DNA of 64,000 nucleotides from Hahella sp. HNIBRBA332. GTDB taxonomy: Bacteria > Pseudomonadota > Gammaproteobacteria > Pseudomonadales > Oleiphilaceae. The DNA lies in contig NZ_CP132203.1 of NCBI RefSeq assembly GCF_030719035.1, positions 6,816,001 through 6,880,000 on the forward strand, read 5' to 3'. The position numbers and the translations under genes were made by a program. Positions 9,989 through 19,185 of this stretch are shown in pieces (within the stretch, counting starts at the first letter, position 1; each line of letters opens with the position of its first letter). The notes below the pieces were generated by a model that worked only from the letters and a program-made list of their open reading frames with translations, was not told the DNA's origin and made no database searches.

Positions 9989-11347
9989 ATGGCGAAGAAA
10001 CAGACCAGTTATGTCTGCACGGAATGTGGCGCGGATTACCGTAAATGGATGGGACAGTGCATTCAATGCGGCGCCTGGAATACGGTCAGTGAATTCCGTG
10101 AAAGCCGGGCGCCGGTCAAGAGCGCCGCACGCAGCGGTTTCACTGGGCAGCGGGCGCAAGTACAGTCTCTGGAAGAGGTCGAACTGGTCGATCTCCCTCG
10201 CACTTCCACTCTGAGTCCTGAGTTTGACCGTGTGCTCGGAGGCGGCATTGTTCCCGGATCGGTCGTGCTGATCGGCGGTCATCCTGGCGCCGGTAAAAGT
10301 ACGCTGCTGCTGCAGACGACCTGTCGTCTGGCGGAGCGCCACAAAATCCTCTATGTGACCGGGGAAGAGTCCATTCAACAAATCGCCATGCGCGCTCGCC
10401 GGCTGCAGCTGAATAGTCACGGCATGCAGGTGATGTCTGAGACGGATGTTGAAAGCGTCCTTGACACCGTGCGTGAGCAGCAGCCGAATATTCTCGTGAT
10501 CGATAGTATTCAGGTGATGCATATGGCGGAGCTGCAATCCGCGCCTGGCAGTGTGGCGCAGGTGCGCGAAGCTGCTGCGGCGCTTACCCGTTACGCCAAG
10601 CAGTCCGGCGTCGCCTTGTTAATTGTTGGTCATGTCACGAAAGACGGTTCTTTGGCGGGCCCCAAAGTGCTTGAGCATATGATCGACGCCTCCATCATGC
10701 TGGAGGGCAATGAAGACAGCCGTTTCCGGACGCTGCGCGCGATCAAGAATCGTTTTGGCGCGGTGAATGAACTCGGCGTTTTCGCCATGATGGAGACGGG
10801 GCTAAAGGACGTTAAAAACCCCAGCGCTATTTTTCTTAATCGCGAGGGACACACCGCGGCGGGCAGTGTTGTGACCGTCGCCTGGGAAGGCACCCGACCA
10901 TTGCTGGTGGAAATTCAGGCGCTGGTGGACCAAGGCTTCGGCGCGGCCCCCAGACGTTTGGCGATAGGCTCGGACCCCCAGCGTCTGGCTCTGCTATTGG
11001 CGGTCTTGCATCGTCATGGAGGCCTGCATGTTGGAGATCAGGACGTGTTCATCAATGTGGTGGGCGGCGTGAAAATTGCCGAAACCAGCGCGGACTTGGC
11101 GGTATTGATGGCGATTTCCTCAAGCTTCAAAGACCGAGCGGCTCCAAGCGATTGGGTGGTGTTTGGCGAAGTGGGTCTGTCGGGAGAAATTCGGCCCGTC
11201 AGCAGCGGTCAGGAGCGTATTGTCGAAGCGGCCAAACATGGCTTCACCAAGGCGATTGTTCCCAAGTCAAACGTACCCAAGAAAGCCCCTGAAGGCATGC
11301 AGGTGATTGGCGTATCCCGTCTGCAGGAGGCGTTGGAACTGCTGTAA
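9989..11347 (+). CDS. radA: DNA repair/recombination protein RadA (Sms)
   Basis: A 452-residue RecA-related branch-migration helicase that processes recombination intermediates. It has an N-terminal C4 zinc finger (Cys10, 13, 24, 27), Walker A GGHPGAGKST (about 96-105), a Walker B ILVIDSIQ region, the RadA-specific KNRFG motif, and a C-terminal Lon-protease-like domain. The start at 9989 sits behind a short GTAGGA site. It converges on a PilZ gene, and both stop codons lie in one hairpin (11343-11362). Confidence 0.97.
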   Translation: MAKKQTSYVCTECGADYRKWMGQCIQCGAWNTVSEFRESRAPVKSAARSGFTGQRAQVQSLEEVELVDLPRTSTLSPEFDRVLGGGIVPGSVVLIGGHPGAGKSTLLLQTTCRLAERHKILYVTGEESIQQIAMRARRLQLNSHGMQVMSETDVESVLDTVREQQPNILVIDSIQVMHMAELQSAPGSVAQVREAAAALTRYAKQSGVALLIVGHVTKDGSLAGPKVLEHMIDASIMLEGNEDSRFRTLRAIKNRFGAVNELGVFAMMETGLKDVKNPSAIFLNREGHTAAGSVVTVAWEGTRPLLVEIQALVDQGFGAAPRRLAIGSDPQRLALLLAVLHRHGGLHVGDQDVFINVVGGVKIAETSADLAVLMAISSSFKDRAAPSDWVVFGEVGLSGEIRPVSSGQERIVEAAKHGFTKAIVPKSNVPKKAPEGMQVIGVSRLQEALELL

Positions 11348-11362
11348 CGCGAGGGCGTTACA
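11343..11362. other. Hairpin shared by the radA and PilZ-gene stop codons
   Basis: TGTAACGC (11343-11350) and GCGTTACA (11355-11362) form a perfect 8-bp stem with a GAGG loop. The radA stop TAA is in the left arm and the complement of the opposite gene's TAA is in the right arm, so the same element ends both convergent messages. There is no U tract on either side. Confidence 0.55.
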
Positions 11363-11735
11363 CGGTTTCAATCAGCGCGGCGAGTTCTCTTTCCAACAGA
11401 TCGGAACTCCCCAAGTTCAACTCCACCAAGCGTCTCAGGGTTGAGGCGCTATCCAGATCCATGTGTTCGCAGGAAAACCCCAGGTGGCCTTTTTCTGCGT
11501 GGCGCAAATGCCCATTGAAACTGATTAAATGCTCCGCTCCCAGATTGACGCGAAGCTCAAACGGGGCGTTGGCGTCAGCTTCGCCCCAGTCTGCAGGCTC
11601 ATGCACCAGTGCGCCGCGAAAAGAGATGTCCAATAACTGACTGATCCAGCTGCGGTGGCTTTGTTGAATGGTCACCTCCGCATCAAATGATATGCGCTGA
11701 AAGCGGCGGCGATCGGAAGAAGTCGTGGGCGACAT
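11358..11735 (-). CDS. PilZ-domain c-di-GMP adaptor, MapZ-like
   Basis: A single-domain 125-residue cytosolic PilZ protein. The c-di-GMP-binding motifs are visible as RxxxR (Arg10-Arg14 in RRRFQRIS) and D/NxSxxG (DISFRG, residues 36-41). Length, the C-terminal LRRLVELNLG segment and the position beside radA match P. aeruginosa PA4608 (MapZ), which binds a chemotaxis methyltransferase CheR1 and alters flagellar switching (from memory). Whether the partner is conserved here cannot be seen from this window, so I leave the symbol empty. Confidence 0.9.
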   Translation of the reverse strand: MSPTTSSDRRRFQRISFDAEVTIQQSHRSWISQLLDISFRGALVHEPADWGEADANAPFELRVNLGAEHLISFNGHLRHAEKGHLGFSCEHMDLDSASTLRRLVELNLGSSDLLERELAALIETV

Positions 11736-11839
11736 AGTTTTTATTCCCTGTAGCGATACCTAAACTATAGTCGCTTCATGGGAGAACTTCACGTTGAGGG
11801 GAAGGACGGGGCGTTGACCCCGTCCAGTAAGAAAGGCTA

Positions 11840-13501
11840 TCAGGCCAGACGCTTGTATTTCATGCGCTGAGGCACGGCGGCGCTTTCGCCGACGCGTTTC
11901 TTGTAGTCTTCGTCGTATTCGGAGAAGTTGCCTTCGAACCAAACCACTTCACTGTCGCCTTCGAAAGCCAGAATGTGGGTGGCGATACGATCAAGGAACC
12001 AGCGATCGTGCGAGATGACGATGGCGCAACCTGGGAACGCCAGCAAGGCTTCCTCTAGCGCTCGTAAGGTCTCAACGTCCAAATCGTTGGTCGGTTCGTC
12101 CAGCAGCAACACGTTGCCGCCCTGTTTCAACAGCTTGGCCAGGAATAAGCGGTTGCGTTCACCGCCAGACAACTCCTTGACCCGTTTTTGCTGCTCGCCG
12201 CCCCGGAAATTGAAGCGGGACAGGTAGGCGCGGGATGGAGTGCGGTAAGAGCCGACTTCAATCATATCCTGACCGTCGCTGACTTCTTCCCATACTGTCT
12301 TGCTGTCGTCCAGCTCGCGCATTTGTCCTACATAGGAAAGCTGTACTGTGTCGCCAAGACGAATCGCGCCAGACTCTGGTTGCTCCATGCCTGCGATCAG
12401 CTTGAACAACGTGGATTTACCCGCTCCGTTGCCGCCGATGACGCCAACAATGCTGCCTGGGGGCACATTGAAGCTGAGGTTGTCGAACAGCAGCTTGTCG
12501 CCAAAGCGTTTCTTGACGTCATTCACTTCAATGACGATATCCCCCAAACGTGGTCCGGGCGGAATGTAGATCTCGTTGGTTTCGTTGCGGGACTGGAAGT
12601 CCTGAGAGGACAGCTCTTCAAAGCGGGCCAGACGTGCTTTGCTCTTGGCGTGACGGCCTTTTGGATTGCTGCGCACCCACTCCAGCTCCGACTTGATGGT
12701 TTTCTGGCGGGCGGCCTCAGTTCTTTCTTCCTGTTCAAGGCGTTTTTCCTTGGCTTCCAGCCACTGGCTGTAGTTGCCTTCGAAAGGAATGCCGCGGCCT
12801 CGGTCAAGCTCTAGTATCCAGCCGGCGACATTGTCGAGGAAGTAACGGTCGTGGGTAATCGCCACGACGGTGCCAGGATATTCATGCAGGAAGCGCTCCA
12901 GCCAGGCGACGCTTTCTGCGTCCAGATGGTTGGTAGGTTCGTCCAACAGCAGCATGTCCGGTTTGGAAAGCAGCAGTTTACACAGGGCGACGCGGCGGCG
13001 TTCGCCTCCGGAAAGAGTGCTTACCTTGGCGTCCCAGGGCGGAAGACGCAGCGCATCGGCGGCGACTTCCAGCGTTCGCTCAAGGTTATGCCCGTCAGTG
13101 GTCTGTAACAGCGCTTCCAGCTTGGCCTGCTCTGCGGCCAGGGCGTCGAAGTCGGCGTCAGGCTCTGCATAGGCTGCGTATACCTCATCCAGACGCGTCA
13201 TGGCGTTTTTAATTTCTGCTACGGCTTCTTCGACGTTGCCGCGGACATCTTTGCTCTCGTCCAGCTGTGGTTCCTGTGGCAGGTAGCCGACATTAATGCC
13301 GGGTTGCGGACGGGCTTCGCCGATAATGTCGGTATCCACGCCCGCCATAATGCGCAATAAAGTGGACTTACCTGAGCCGTTCAGACCCAGAACGCCGATT
13401 TTGGCGCCCGGGAAGAAGCTGAGAGAGATGTCCTTAAGAATTTCTCGCTTCGGGGGGACCACTTTGCCCACCCGATTCATGGTGTACACGTACTGTGCCA
13501 T
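11840..13501 (-). CDS. ettA: Energy-dependent translational throttle EttA (ABC-F)
   Basis: An ABC-F ATPase that binds the ribosomal E site and gates the first elongation steps according to ATP/ADP level. The 553-residue product carries two ABC domains. The first has GLNGSGKST, LSGGERRRV and LLLDEPTNHLD. The second has GGNGAGKST, LSGGERNRL and LLLDEPTNDLD. An 'arm' insertion and the inter-domain P-site-tRNA motif lie between and within them. The ATG at 13501 gives MAQYVYTMNRVGKVVPPKR, the conserved N-terminus. The frame stays open 53 codons further upstream, but that part lacks family resemblance. Confidence 0.96.
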   Translation of the reverse strand: MAQYVYTMNRVGKVVPPKREILKDISLSFFPGAKIGVLGLNGSGKSTLLRIMAGVDTDIIGEARPQPGINVGYLPQEPQLDESKDVRGNVEEAVAEIKNAMTRLDEVYAAYAEPDADFDALAAEQAKLEALLQTTDGHNLERTLEVAADALRLPPWDAKVSTLSGGERRRVALCKLLLSKPDMLLLDEPTNHLDAESVAWLERFLHEYPGTVVAITHDRYFLDNVAGWILELDRGRGIPFEGNYSQWLEAKEKRLEQEERTEAARQKTIKSELEWVRSNPKGRHAKSKARLARFEELSSQDFQSRNETNEIYIPPGPRLGDIVIEVNDVKKRFGDKLLFDNLSFNVPPGSIVGVIGGNGAGKSTLFKLIAGMEQPESGAIRLGDTVQLSYVGQMRELDDSKTVWEEVSDGQDMIEVGSYRTPSRAYLSRFNFRGGEQQKRVKELSGGERNRLFLAKLLKQGGNVLLLDEPTNDLDVETLRALEEALLAFPGCAIVISHDRWFLDRIATHILAFEGDSEVVWFEGNFSEYDEDYKKRVGESAAVPQRMKYKRLA

Positions 13502-13888
13502 GAGATTGAAACCTATATCTTTGATTTGATAATGAAAACGAAAGCGTTCGCCCGCGTTAAGCTGTTTATGGAAATAATTCTGAGACTCCATCTGTCCTAA
13601 CGAGTGACGGCTGGAAACTGCGCGGGCCTGTCTGGACATTGGCGTAAAGTCCGGCCGCAAGCGTCTGGGCGAATGGAATGGTACTGTGAATGGCCGTTTA
13701 AGTTAGCTGAAATCGTCGTCTTTGGCAAACGGGGGGCGGTTTTACGGGAGCTTTGAGCCGCCTTCTCCGACACGCAGTAAAATGGGGTGAAGAGCAGGGG
13801 ATAATCGATTAAAATAGCGGCTTTTCTCACCGCCGTACGCTGACTTCACGAAACTACGGTACTCACTTCCTAGAGATAGAGGCGACAG
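13502..13888. other. Divergent intergenic region ettA / glyA (387 bp)
   Basis: This must hold the promoters of ettA (leftward) and glyA (rightward). I see no ORF with coding character, no glycine-riboswitch core and no good sigma-70 pair. The only structure noted is a GGCGG (about 13735) / CCGCC (about 13758) inverted repeat. Confidence 0.4.
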
Positions 13889-15145
13889 ATGTTTACGCGT
13901 GACATGACCATTGCAAGTTTTGATCCTGATCTTTGGAACGCCATGCAAGGTGAAACCCAGCGTCAGGAAGAGCACATAGAACTGATTGCATCTGAAAACT
14001 ACACCAGTCCACGCGTTATGGAAGCCCAGGGCTCCGCGCTTACCAACAAGTATGCGGAAGGTTATCCCAACAAGCGCTATTACGGCGGTTGTGAATATGT
14101 CGACGTGGTTGAGCAACTGGCTATCGACCGCGCAAAAGAGCTATTCGGCGCAGATTACGCCAACGTGCAGCCTCACTCCGGCTCTCAGGCGAACGCAGCG
14201 GTATACATGGCCCTGTGTAAACCTGGCGATGTGATTCTCGGTATGAGCCTGGCTCACGGAGGTCACCTGACTCACGGCGCTTCCGTCAGCTTTTCTGGTC
14301 GTATCTACAAAGCGGTGCAGTACGGCTTGAATCCCGAAACCGGTGAGATTGATTACGAAGAAGTCGCCAAGTTGGCGCGTGAGAACAAACCTAAGATGAT
14401 CGTGGCGGGCTTTTCCGCGTACTCCCGAGTCATCGATTGGGAACGCTTCCGCGCCATCGCTGATGAAGTCGGCGCATATCTGTTTGTCGACATGGCCCAC
14501 ATCGCTGGTTTGGTGGCGGCGGGCGTATATCCCAGCCCTGTGCAGATCGCCGACGTTACGACGACCACGACCCACAAAACACTGGGTGGTCCTCGCGGAG
14601 GTCTGATTCTCGCCAAAGCCAACGAAGAGTTGGAAAAGAAGCTGAACTTCGCTGTCTTCCCGGAAAGCCAGGGCGGACCCTTGATGCACGTTATCGCCGC
14701 TAAGGCGGTGTGCTTCAAAGAAGCGATGACGGACGAATTCAAGCAATACCAGGCGCAAGTAGTTAAAAATGCCCGGGTTATGGCGGAAACCTTTATCCAG
14801 CGCGGTTTTGATATTGTCTCCGGCGGTACTGACGACCATTTGTTCCTGGTTGATCTGATCAAGAAAGACATCACCGGAAAAGACGCTGACGCAGCATTGG
14901 GGCGCGCCAATATTACGGTGAACAAAAACGCGGTGCCTAACGATCCTCGCTCTCCCTTCGTCACCAGCGGCTTGCGCATCGGTACTCCGGCCATTACGCG
15001 CCGTGGTATGGGTGAAGTGGAAGCCAAAGAGCTGACAGGATGGATCTGCGACGTCCTGGACGATATCGAAAACGAAGAGACCATCCAACGGGTTAAGCAG
15101 CAAGTGCTGGAGCTGTGCAAAAAGTTCCCGGTATACAAAGGATAA
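13889..15145 (+). CDS. glyA: Serine hydroxymethyltransferase
   Basis: A PLP enzyme that interconverts serine plus tetrahydrofolate and glycine plus 5,10-methylene-THF, the main source of one-carbon units. The product has 418 residues. The start at 13889 follows AGAGGCG at good spacing and matches family N-termini. The PLP lysine lies in TTTTHKTLGGPRGG. HIELIASENYTS and YGGCEYVD are also diagnostic. A compact terminator follows at 15153. Confidence 0.98.
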   Translation: MFTRDMTIASFDPDLWNAMQGETQRQEEHIELIASENYTSPRVMEAQGSALTNKYAEGYPNKRYYGGCEYVDVVEQLAIDRAKELFGADYANVQPHSGSQANAAVYMALCKPGDVILGMSLAHGGHLTHGASVSFSGRIYKAVQYGLNPETGEIDYEEVAKLARENKPKMIVAGFSAYSRVIDWERFRAIADEVGAYLFVDMAHIAGLVAAGVYPSPVQIADVTTTTTHKTLGGPRGGLILAKANEELEKKLNFAVFPESQGGPLMHVIAAKAVCFKEAMTDEFKQYQAQVVKNARVMAETFIQRGFDIVSGGTDDHLFLVDLIKKDITGKDADAALGRANITVNKNAVPNDPRSPFVTSGLRIGTPAITRRGMGEVEAKELTGWICDVLDDIENEETIQRVKQQVLELCKKFPVYKG

Positions 15146-15152
15146 ATAAAGC

Positions 15153-15172
15153 GCTCCCCGCGGGGAGCTTTT
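15153..15172 (+). terminator. Rho-independent terminator after glyA
   Basis: A perfect 16-bp palindrome GCTCCCCGCGGGGAGC (15153-15168) is followed by TTTTGCTTTT. It isolates glyA from the nrdR-rib run. Confidence 0.8.
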
Positions 15173-15202
15173 GCTTTTCTGGACACAGGAATTTGGTGAT
15201 TT

Positions 15203-15712
15203 ATGCATTGCCCGTTTTGCAGCGCTGCGGACACAAAGGTTATTGATTCCCGCTTGGTCGCCGATGGCAGCCAAGTGCGGCGTCGCCGCGAGTGCGTCTC
15301 TTGCTCCGAACGCTTTACTACCTACGAAGCAGCGGAGTTGGTGATGCCCAGAGTCGTGAAACAAGACGGCACCCGCGAACCTTTCGACGAAGACAAGCTG
15401 CGGGCGGGCTTCCTGAAGGCATTGGAGAAGCGACCGGTGAGCATGGAGGAAATCGAAGCGGCTGTGGACCGTATTAAGTTTCGTCTGCGTGCAACCGGGG
15501 AGCGGGAACTGAACTCCAGAGTCATTGGGGAAGAGGTTATGGCGGAGCTGCGTGAACTGGATCAGGTCGCTTTCGTCCGTTTCGCTTCGGTTTATCGCCG
15601 GTTCCAGGACCTGGATGAGTTTCGCGCTGAGATTGACAAACTCTCTCGGGATGCGGCCACGCCCCTGATGTCGGAAAAAGCGTCCAATAAAGACGACGTC
15701 CCTTCTAAATAA
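15203..15712 (+). CDS. nrdR: Transcriptional repressor NrdR
   Basis: A zinc-ribbon/ATP-cone repressor of ribonucleotide reductase genes that senses ATP/dATP. Zinc ligands are Cys3, Cys6, Cys31 and Cys34, with RRRREC typical of the DNA-binding part. The ATP-cone runs from about residue 47 (RVVKQDGTREPFDE). At 169 residues it is slightly longer than the roughly 150-residue norm because of a Ser/Lys/Asp-rich tail. Its stop overlaps the ribD start (TAATG), so it heads the riboflavin cluster, a common gammaproteobacterial linkage. Confidence 0.97.
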   Translation: MHCPFCSAADTKVIDSRLVADGSQVRRRRECVSCSERFTTYEAAELVMPRVVKQDGTREPFDEDKLRAGFLKALEKRPVSMEEIEAAVDRIKFRLRATGERELNSRVIGEEVMAELRELDQVAFVRFASVYRRFQDLDEFRAEIDKLSRDAATPLMSEKASNKDDVPSK

Positions 15713-16830
15713 TGGCTATTTCCACACAAGATTATTCATTCATGGCGCGCGCGCTGCGATTGGCGGAGCGTGGCTTATATACCACAGACCCCAATCCCAG
15801 AGTGGGCTGTGTCTTGGTGAAAAATGGCGAGATTGTCGGCGAAGGTTGGCATGAACGCGCTGGTGAGGGGCACGCGGAGGTCAATGCGTTGCGTGCAGCA
15901 GGCGACTCTGCAAGAGGCTCCGACTGTTATGTCACGCTGGAGCCATGCAGTCACTTCGGGCGCACGCCGCCTTGCGCTGAAGCGCTGGTTAAGGCCGGCG
16001 TGGGTCGAGTCGTCGCGGCGATGGAAGATCCTAATCCCAACGTTGCCGGCAGAGGTCTGGCGCTACTGCGAAATGCTGGTATTGAAGCCCATGCCGGATG
16101 TATGGCGGCGGAAGCGGATGAGCTTAATATTGGCTTTTTTCAGCGTATGCGTACAGGTCGTCCCTGGGTGCGGGTAAAAGTCGCAAGCAGTTTGGATGGA
16201 AAGTCGGCGTTACATAATGGCGTCAGCAAATGGATTACTGGCGGTGCGGCGAGAGAGGACGTGCAAAAATTGCGCGCACGCAGCTCCGCTGTCATTACGG
16301 GTATCGGCACAGTTATCGCGGATGATCCCTCGCTGAATGTCCGAAGTCAGGAGTTGGAACGGATCTGTAACGGTAAGCTGAGGCAGCCTTTGCGCGTGGT
16401 ATTGGACTCCCAATTGCGGTTTCCTGCCGATAGCAACATGCTCAAACTACCAGGCAAAATATTACTGGTTACGTGCTCTGACGTTCCTGAAAGTTGGCTT
16501 GCGCAACGACAGAACAGCGAGGCCGACTTTGAGGTGCTGAAACTCACTGGCGAGAATGGGCGGATTGACCTTACAGCTTTGCTTTCCGCTTTAGCGTCCA
16601 GAGAGTGCAATGAAGTCCTGGTTGAAGCGGGCGCTAATTTAGCGGGCGCCTTTGTCGCACAAGGGCTTGCAGATGAGATCTGGACTTATATTGCTCCCAA
16701 GTTAATGGGAGAAGGGCGTCCGGCATTCGTCTTGCCGTGTTTCGATCAAATGGATCAGGTTTTATCTTTGAAGTTAAACGAAGTCCGTCAGGTCGGCGAC
16801 GATGTGCGCATGATCTGGAGGAAGGGGTGA
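15712..16830 (+). CDS. ribD: Bifunctional riboflavin deaminase/reductase
   Basis: Performs steps two and three of riboflavin synthesis: deamination of the pyrimidine, then NADPH-dependent reduction of the ribosyl side chain. The 372-residue protein has an N-terminal zinc deaminase domain with HAEVNAL and PCSHFGRTPPC ligands. A C-terminal RibD-reductase domain starts near residue 145 (VRVKVASSLDGKSA). The ATG at 15712 overlaps the nrdR stop by one base. ribE follows with one base between them, which indicates translational coupling. Confidence 0.97.
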   Translation: MAISTQDYSFMARALRLAERGLYTTDPNPRVGCVLVKNGEIVGEGWHERAGEGHAEVNALRAAGDSARGSDCYVTLEPCSHFGRTPPCAEALVKAGVGRVVAAMEDPNPNVAGRGLALLRNAGIEAHAGCMAAEADELNIGFFQRMRTGRPWVRVKVASSLDGKSALHNGVSKWITGGAAREDVQKLRARSSAVITGIGTVIADDPSLNVRSQELERICNGKLRQPLRVVLDSQLRFPADSNMLKLPGKILLVTCSDVPESWLAQRQNSEADFEVLKLTGENGRIDLTALLSALASRECNEVLVEAGANLAGAFVAQGLADEIWTYIAPKLMGEGRPAFVLPCFDQMDQVLSLKLNEVRQVGDDVRMIWRKG

Positions 16831-16831
16831 C

Positions 16832-17500
16832 ATGTTTACCGGGCTGGTAGAAGAAGTCGGCGTAGTGAACGCCATCCATCAACAGAGCGGCGATTGGGTG
16901 CTGGAAATCGGAGCCACTGGAAGTTTCATGGAGGATGTCCGCTTGGGCGATAGCATCGCCGTAAACGGAGTGTGTCTGACGGTGACGTCAATGAGCGGAA
17001 AAGGCTTCCGCGCAGATGTGTCCCGGGAAACATCTGCGCATACGTCTATTGCTGTGTGGCGCGCAGGCGTAAAGGTGAATCTGGAAAAAGCCATGCAATT
17101 GAATGCGCGTTTAGGCGGTCATCTGGTGTCTGGACATGTAGATGGCGTCGGTGAGCTGATTTCAAAACAGGAAGATGCACGCTCCCTGCGCCTGGCGATT
17201 CGAGCGCCGAAGGAGTTGCTACGCTATATCGCCGCCAAGGGCTCTATTACTGTCGATGGCGTTAGCCTGACTGTTAATGATGTCGCGGGGTCTGAGATGA
17301 GCCTGAACATTGTGCCCCACACTGCGCATGCGACAACGCTAGGGGGGCTGAAGGCCGGGAGTCAGGTGCATTTGGAGGTGGATCTCCTGGCCCGCTATAC
17401 CGAACGACTACTGTTTTGCGCTTCCGCTGAAAAGGGCGACGCGAAGACGTCTACAATAAGTAAAGAATTTCTGGCGCAACACGGCTTTTATAAGTCATAA
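16832..17500 (+). CDS. ribE: Riboflavin synthase alpha chain
   Basis: Dismutates two 6,7-dimethyl-8-ribityllumazines to riboflavin plus a pyrimidine. The 222-residue product contains two tandem lumazine-binding domains, each beginning with an internal-repeat motif (MFTGLVEEVGVV and HLVSGHVDGVGEL). SIAVNGVCLTV and SITVDGVSLTV are the paired substrate loops. The start sits one base after the ribD stop. It is called ribC in E. coli nomenclature. Confidence 0.97.
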   Translation: MFTGLVEEVGVVNAIHQQSGDWVLEIGATGSFMEDVRLGDSIAVNGVCLTVTSMSGKGFRADVSRETSAHTSIAVWRAGVKVNLEKAMQLNARLGGHLVSGHVDGVGELISKQEDARSLRLAIRAPKELLRYIAAKGSITVDGVSLTVNDVAGSEMSLNIVPHTAHATTLGGLKAGSQVHLEVDLLARYTERLLFCASAEKGDAKTSTISKEFLAQHGFYKS

Positions 17501-17551
17501 AAGTTGCATGCGCTGAATGCAGGTGTGAGTACGATATTTGAGGCTGAGAGT

Positions 17552-18688
17552 ATGCAGCTTAACAGCGTAGAAGAACTGATTCAGGACATCCGTCAAGGCA
17601 AAATGGTTATTTTGATGGATGATGAGGATCGCGAAAACGAAGGCGATCTTATTATGGCTGCGGAGATGGTGCGCCCGGAAGACATCAACTTCATGGCGAA
17701 ACACGCCCGGGGCTTGATATGTCTCCCCATGACCCGGGAGCGTTGCCAGTATCTCGGCTTGAATCCTATGGTGAACGCCAATAATGCGCAATTCGCTACT
17801 GCGTTTACTGTTTCCATTGAGGCGGCGGAGGGCGTTACTACCGGAATTTCCGCTGCAGATCGCGCGCATACCATTCGTGTCGCGGTAGGGCGTAATGCCA
17901 AACCAACGGACTTGGTGCAGCCAGGCCATATCTTCCCCCTCACTGCCCAGCCTGGTGGGGTGCTGAGTCGCGCGGGACATACTGAAGCGGGCTGTGATTT
18001 GGCGCGTTTGGCAGGATGCGAGCCGGCAGCGGTGATCGTCGAGATCATGAATGAAGACGGCACTATGGCGCGCCGCCCGGAATTGGAGGCGTTCGCTCGC
18101 GAGCACGGCCTCAAAATCGGCACGATCGCCGATCTGATACATTATCGCGCCACAACAGAGCAGACCATTGAGCGCCTGGAGGAAAATGAGCTACCGACAG
18201 AGTATGGCTCTTTCAAGTTGGTCACGTACAAAGACACGATTCAGGAAAATATACATTTGGCGCTGGTGATGGGTGAGCCGAGCCCTGACAAGCCCGTGCT
18301 GGTTCGGGTTCACTTCGCCGATGTATTAAAAGATTTATTTGGCGCCATACGCCCCGGTTCTGAGAGCTGGCCTATTGGCAAAGCACTGGCGAAGGTGGCT
18401 GAAGAAGGCGAGGGCGTGGTAATTCTGCTGGACAGTGAAAGTGGCGAACAGGATATCAGCGAAAGAGTCCATGATTTCTTTAAGCCCAAGAAAAAGCGGT
18501 CGGGCAATGTGTCTCCGGTTTCCGGAGCGTATCTGACTATTGGTACGGGATCCCAGATATTAAGGGACCTCGGCGTCGGTAAAATGCGCGTCATGAGCGC
18601 GCCGATGAAGTTTAGCGCGTTGTCCGGCTTTGACCTTGAAGTTGTGGAATATGTTCCCTTTTGTGGCGAAGCCGTGTCAGCGAATTAA
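17552..18688 (+). CDS. ribBA: DHBP synthase with degenerate GTP cyclohydrolase II-like domain
   Basis: The N-terminal half (to about residue 200) is 3,4-dihydroxy-2-butanone-4-phosphate synthase, with the acidic metal-binding loop DDEDRENEGDL (about 23-33), RAGHTEAGCDLARL and the HIFPLTA segment. The C-terminal half aligns by position with GTP cyclohydrolase II. It lacks the zinc site CX10CXC and the catalytic region; where those cysteines belong there is only HFADVLKDLFGAIRPG. I infer that only RibB activity is present and that a separate RibA supplies step one. The ATG at 17552 is chosen over the in-frame TTG at 17504 because MQLNSVEELI matches family starts. Confidence 0.93.
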   Translation: MQLNSVEELIQDIRQGKMVILMDDEDRENEGDLIMAAEMVRPEDINFMAKHARGLICLPMTRERCQYLGLNPMVNANNAQFATAFTVSIEAAEGVTTGISAADRAHTIRVAVGRNAKPTDLVQPGHIFPLTAQPGGVLSRAGHTEAGCDLARLAGCEPAAVIVEIMNEDGTMARRPELEAFAREHGLKIGTIADLIHYRATTEQTIERLEENELPTEYGSFKLVTYKDTIQENIHLALVMGEPSPDKPVLVRVHFADVLKDLFGAIRPGSESWPIGKALAKVAEEGEGVVILLDSESGEQDISERVHDFFKPKKKRSGNVSPVSGAYLTIGTGSQILRDLGVGKMRVMSAPMKFSALSGFDLEVVEYVPFCGEAVSAN

Positions 18689-18708
18689 GTTAAGTTTGGA
18701 GAGAAGAT

Positions 18709-19185
18709 ATGACGGTCAAGGTGGTAGAAGGCGATTTCTTGCAAGGGGCGTCCGCGAAGTACGCCATAGTTGTAGGGAGATTTAACAGCTTTGTAGTGGA
18801 AAGTTTGCTGGAAGGCGCGCTGGACGCTTTGCGTCGTCATGGCGTTGCGGAAAGTCAAATCACGGTATACAGAGCGCCAGGGGCCTTCGAAATTCCTTTG
18901 CTGGCCCAGCAAGTCGTTGTGCGCACCAAACCGGATGCGGTGATTGCTTTAGGTGCGGTGATCCGTGGTGGTACGCCTCATTTTGAGTATGTCGCAGGCG
19001 AGTGCGCCAAAGGACTTGGTCAGGTCTCCTTGCAGGCGGGCATCCCTGTCGCATTCGGCGTCCTGACTGTAGATAGCATTGAGCAAGCCATTGAGCGGTC
19101 AGGCACCAAGGCCGGCAACAAAGGAGCGGAAGCCGCTCTGTCAGCGTTGGAAATGGTCGGACTATTACAGCAGGTGGGTGAATAA
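18709..19185 (+). CDS. ribH: 6,7-dimethyl-8-ribityllumazine synthase
   Basis: Condenses the RibD product and the RibB product to lumazine, the substrate of RibE. At 158 residues it has the family length, with VGRFNSFVVESLLEGA, the APGAFEIPL loop, ALGAVIRGGTPHF and the catalytic-histidine region all recognisable. GGAGAGAAG gives a strong ribosome site for the ATG at 18709. It is followed immediately by nusB, as in most gammaproteobacteria. Confidence 0.97.
   Translation: MTVKVVEGDFLQGASAKYAIVVGRFNSFVVESLLEGALDALRRHGVAESQITVYRAPGAFEIPLLAQQVVVRTKPDAVIALGAVIRGGTPHFEYVAGECAKGLGQVSLQAGIPVAFGVLTVDSIEQAIERSGTKAGNKGAEAALSALEMVGLLQQVGE

Noticed and set aside
13531..13560. PurR-like palindrome upstream of ettA/glyA
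   Set aside because: Only part of the ACGCAAACGTTTGCGT pattern is present and the symmetry is poor.
17501..17551. FMN riboswitch before ribBA
   Set aside because: The gap is about 50 bp, far too short for an RFN element, and none of its conserved blocks are visible.
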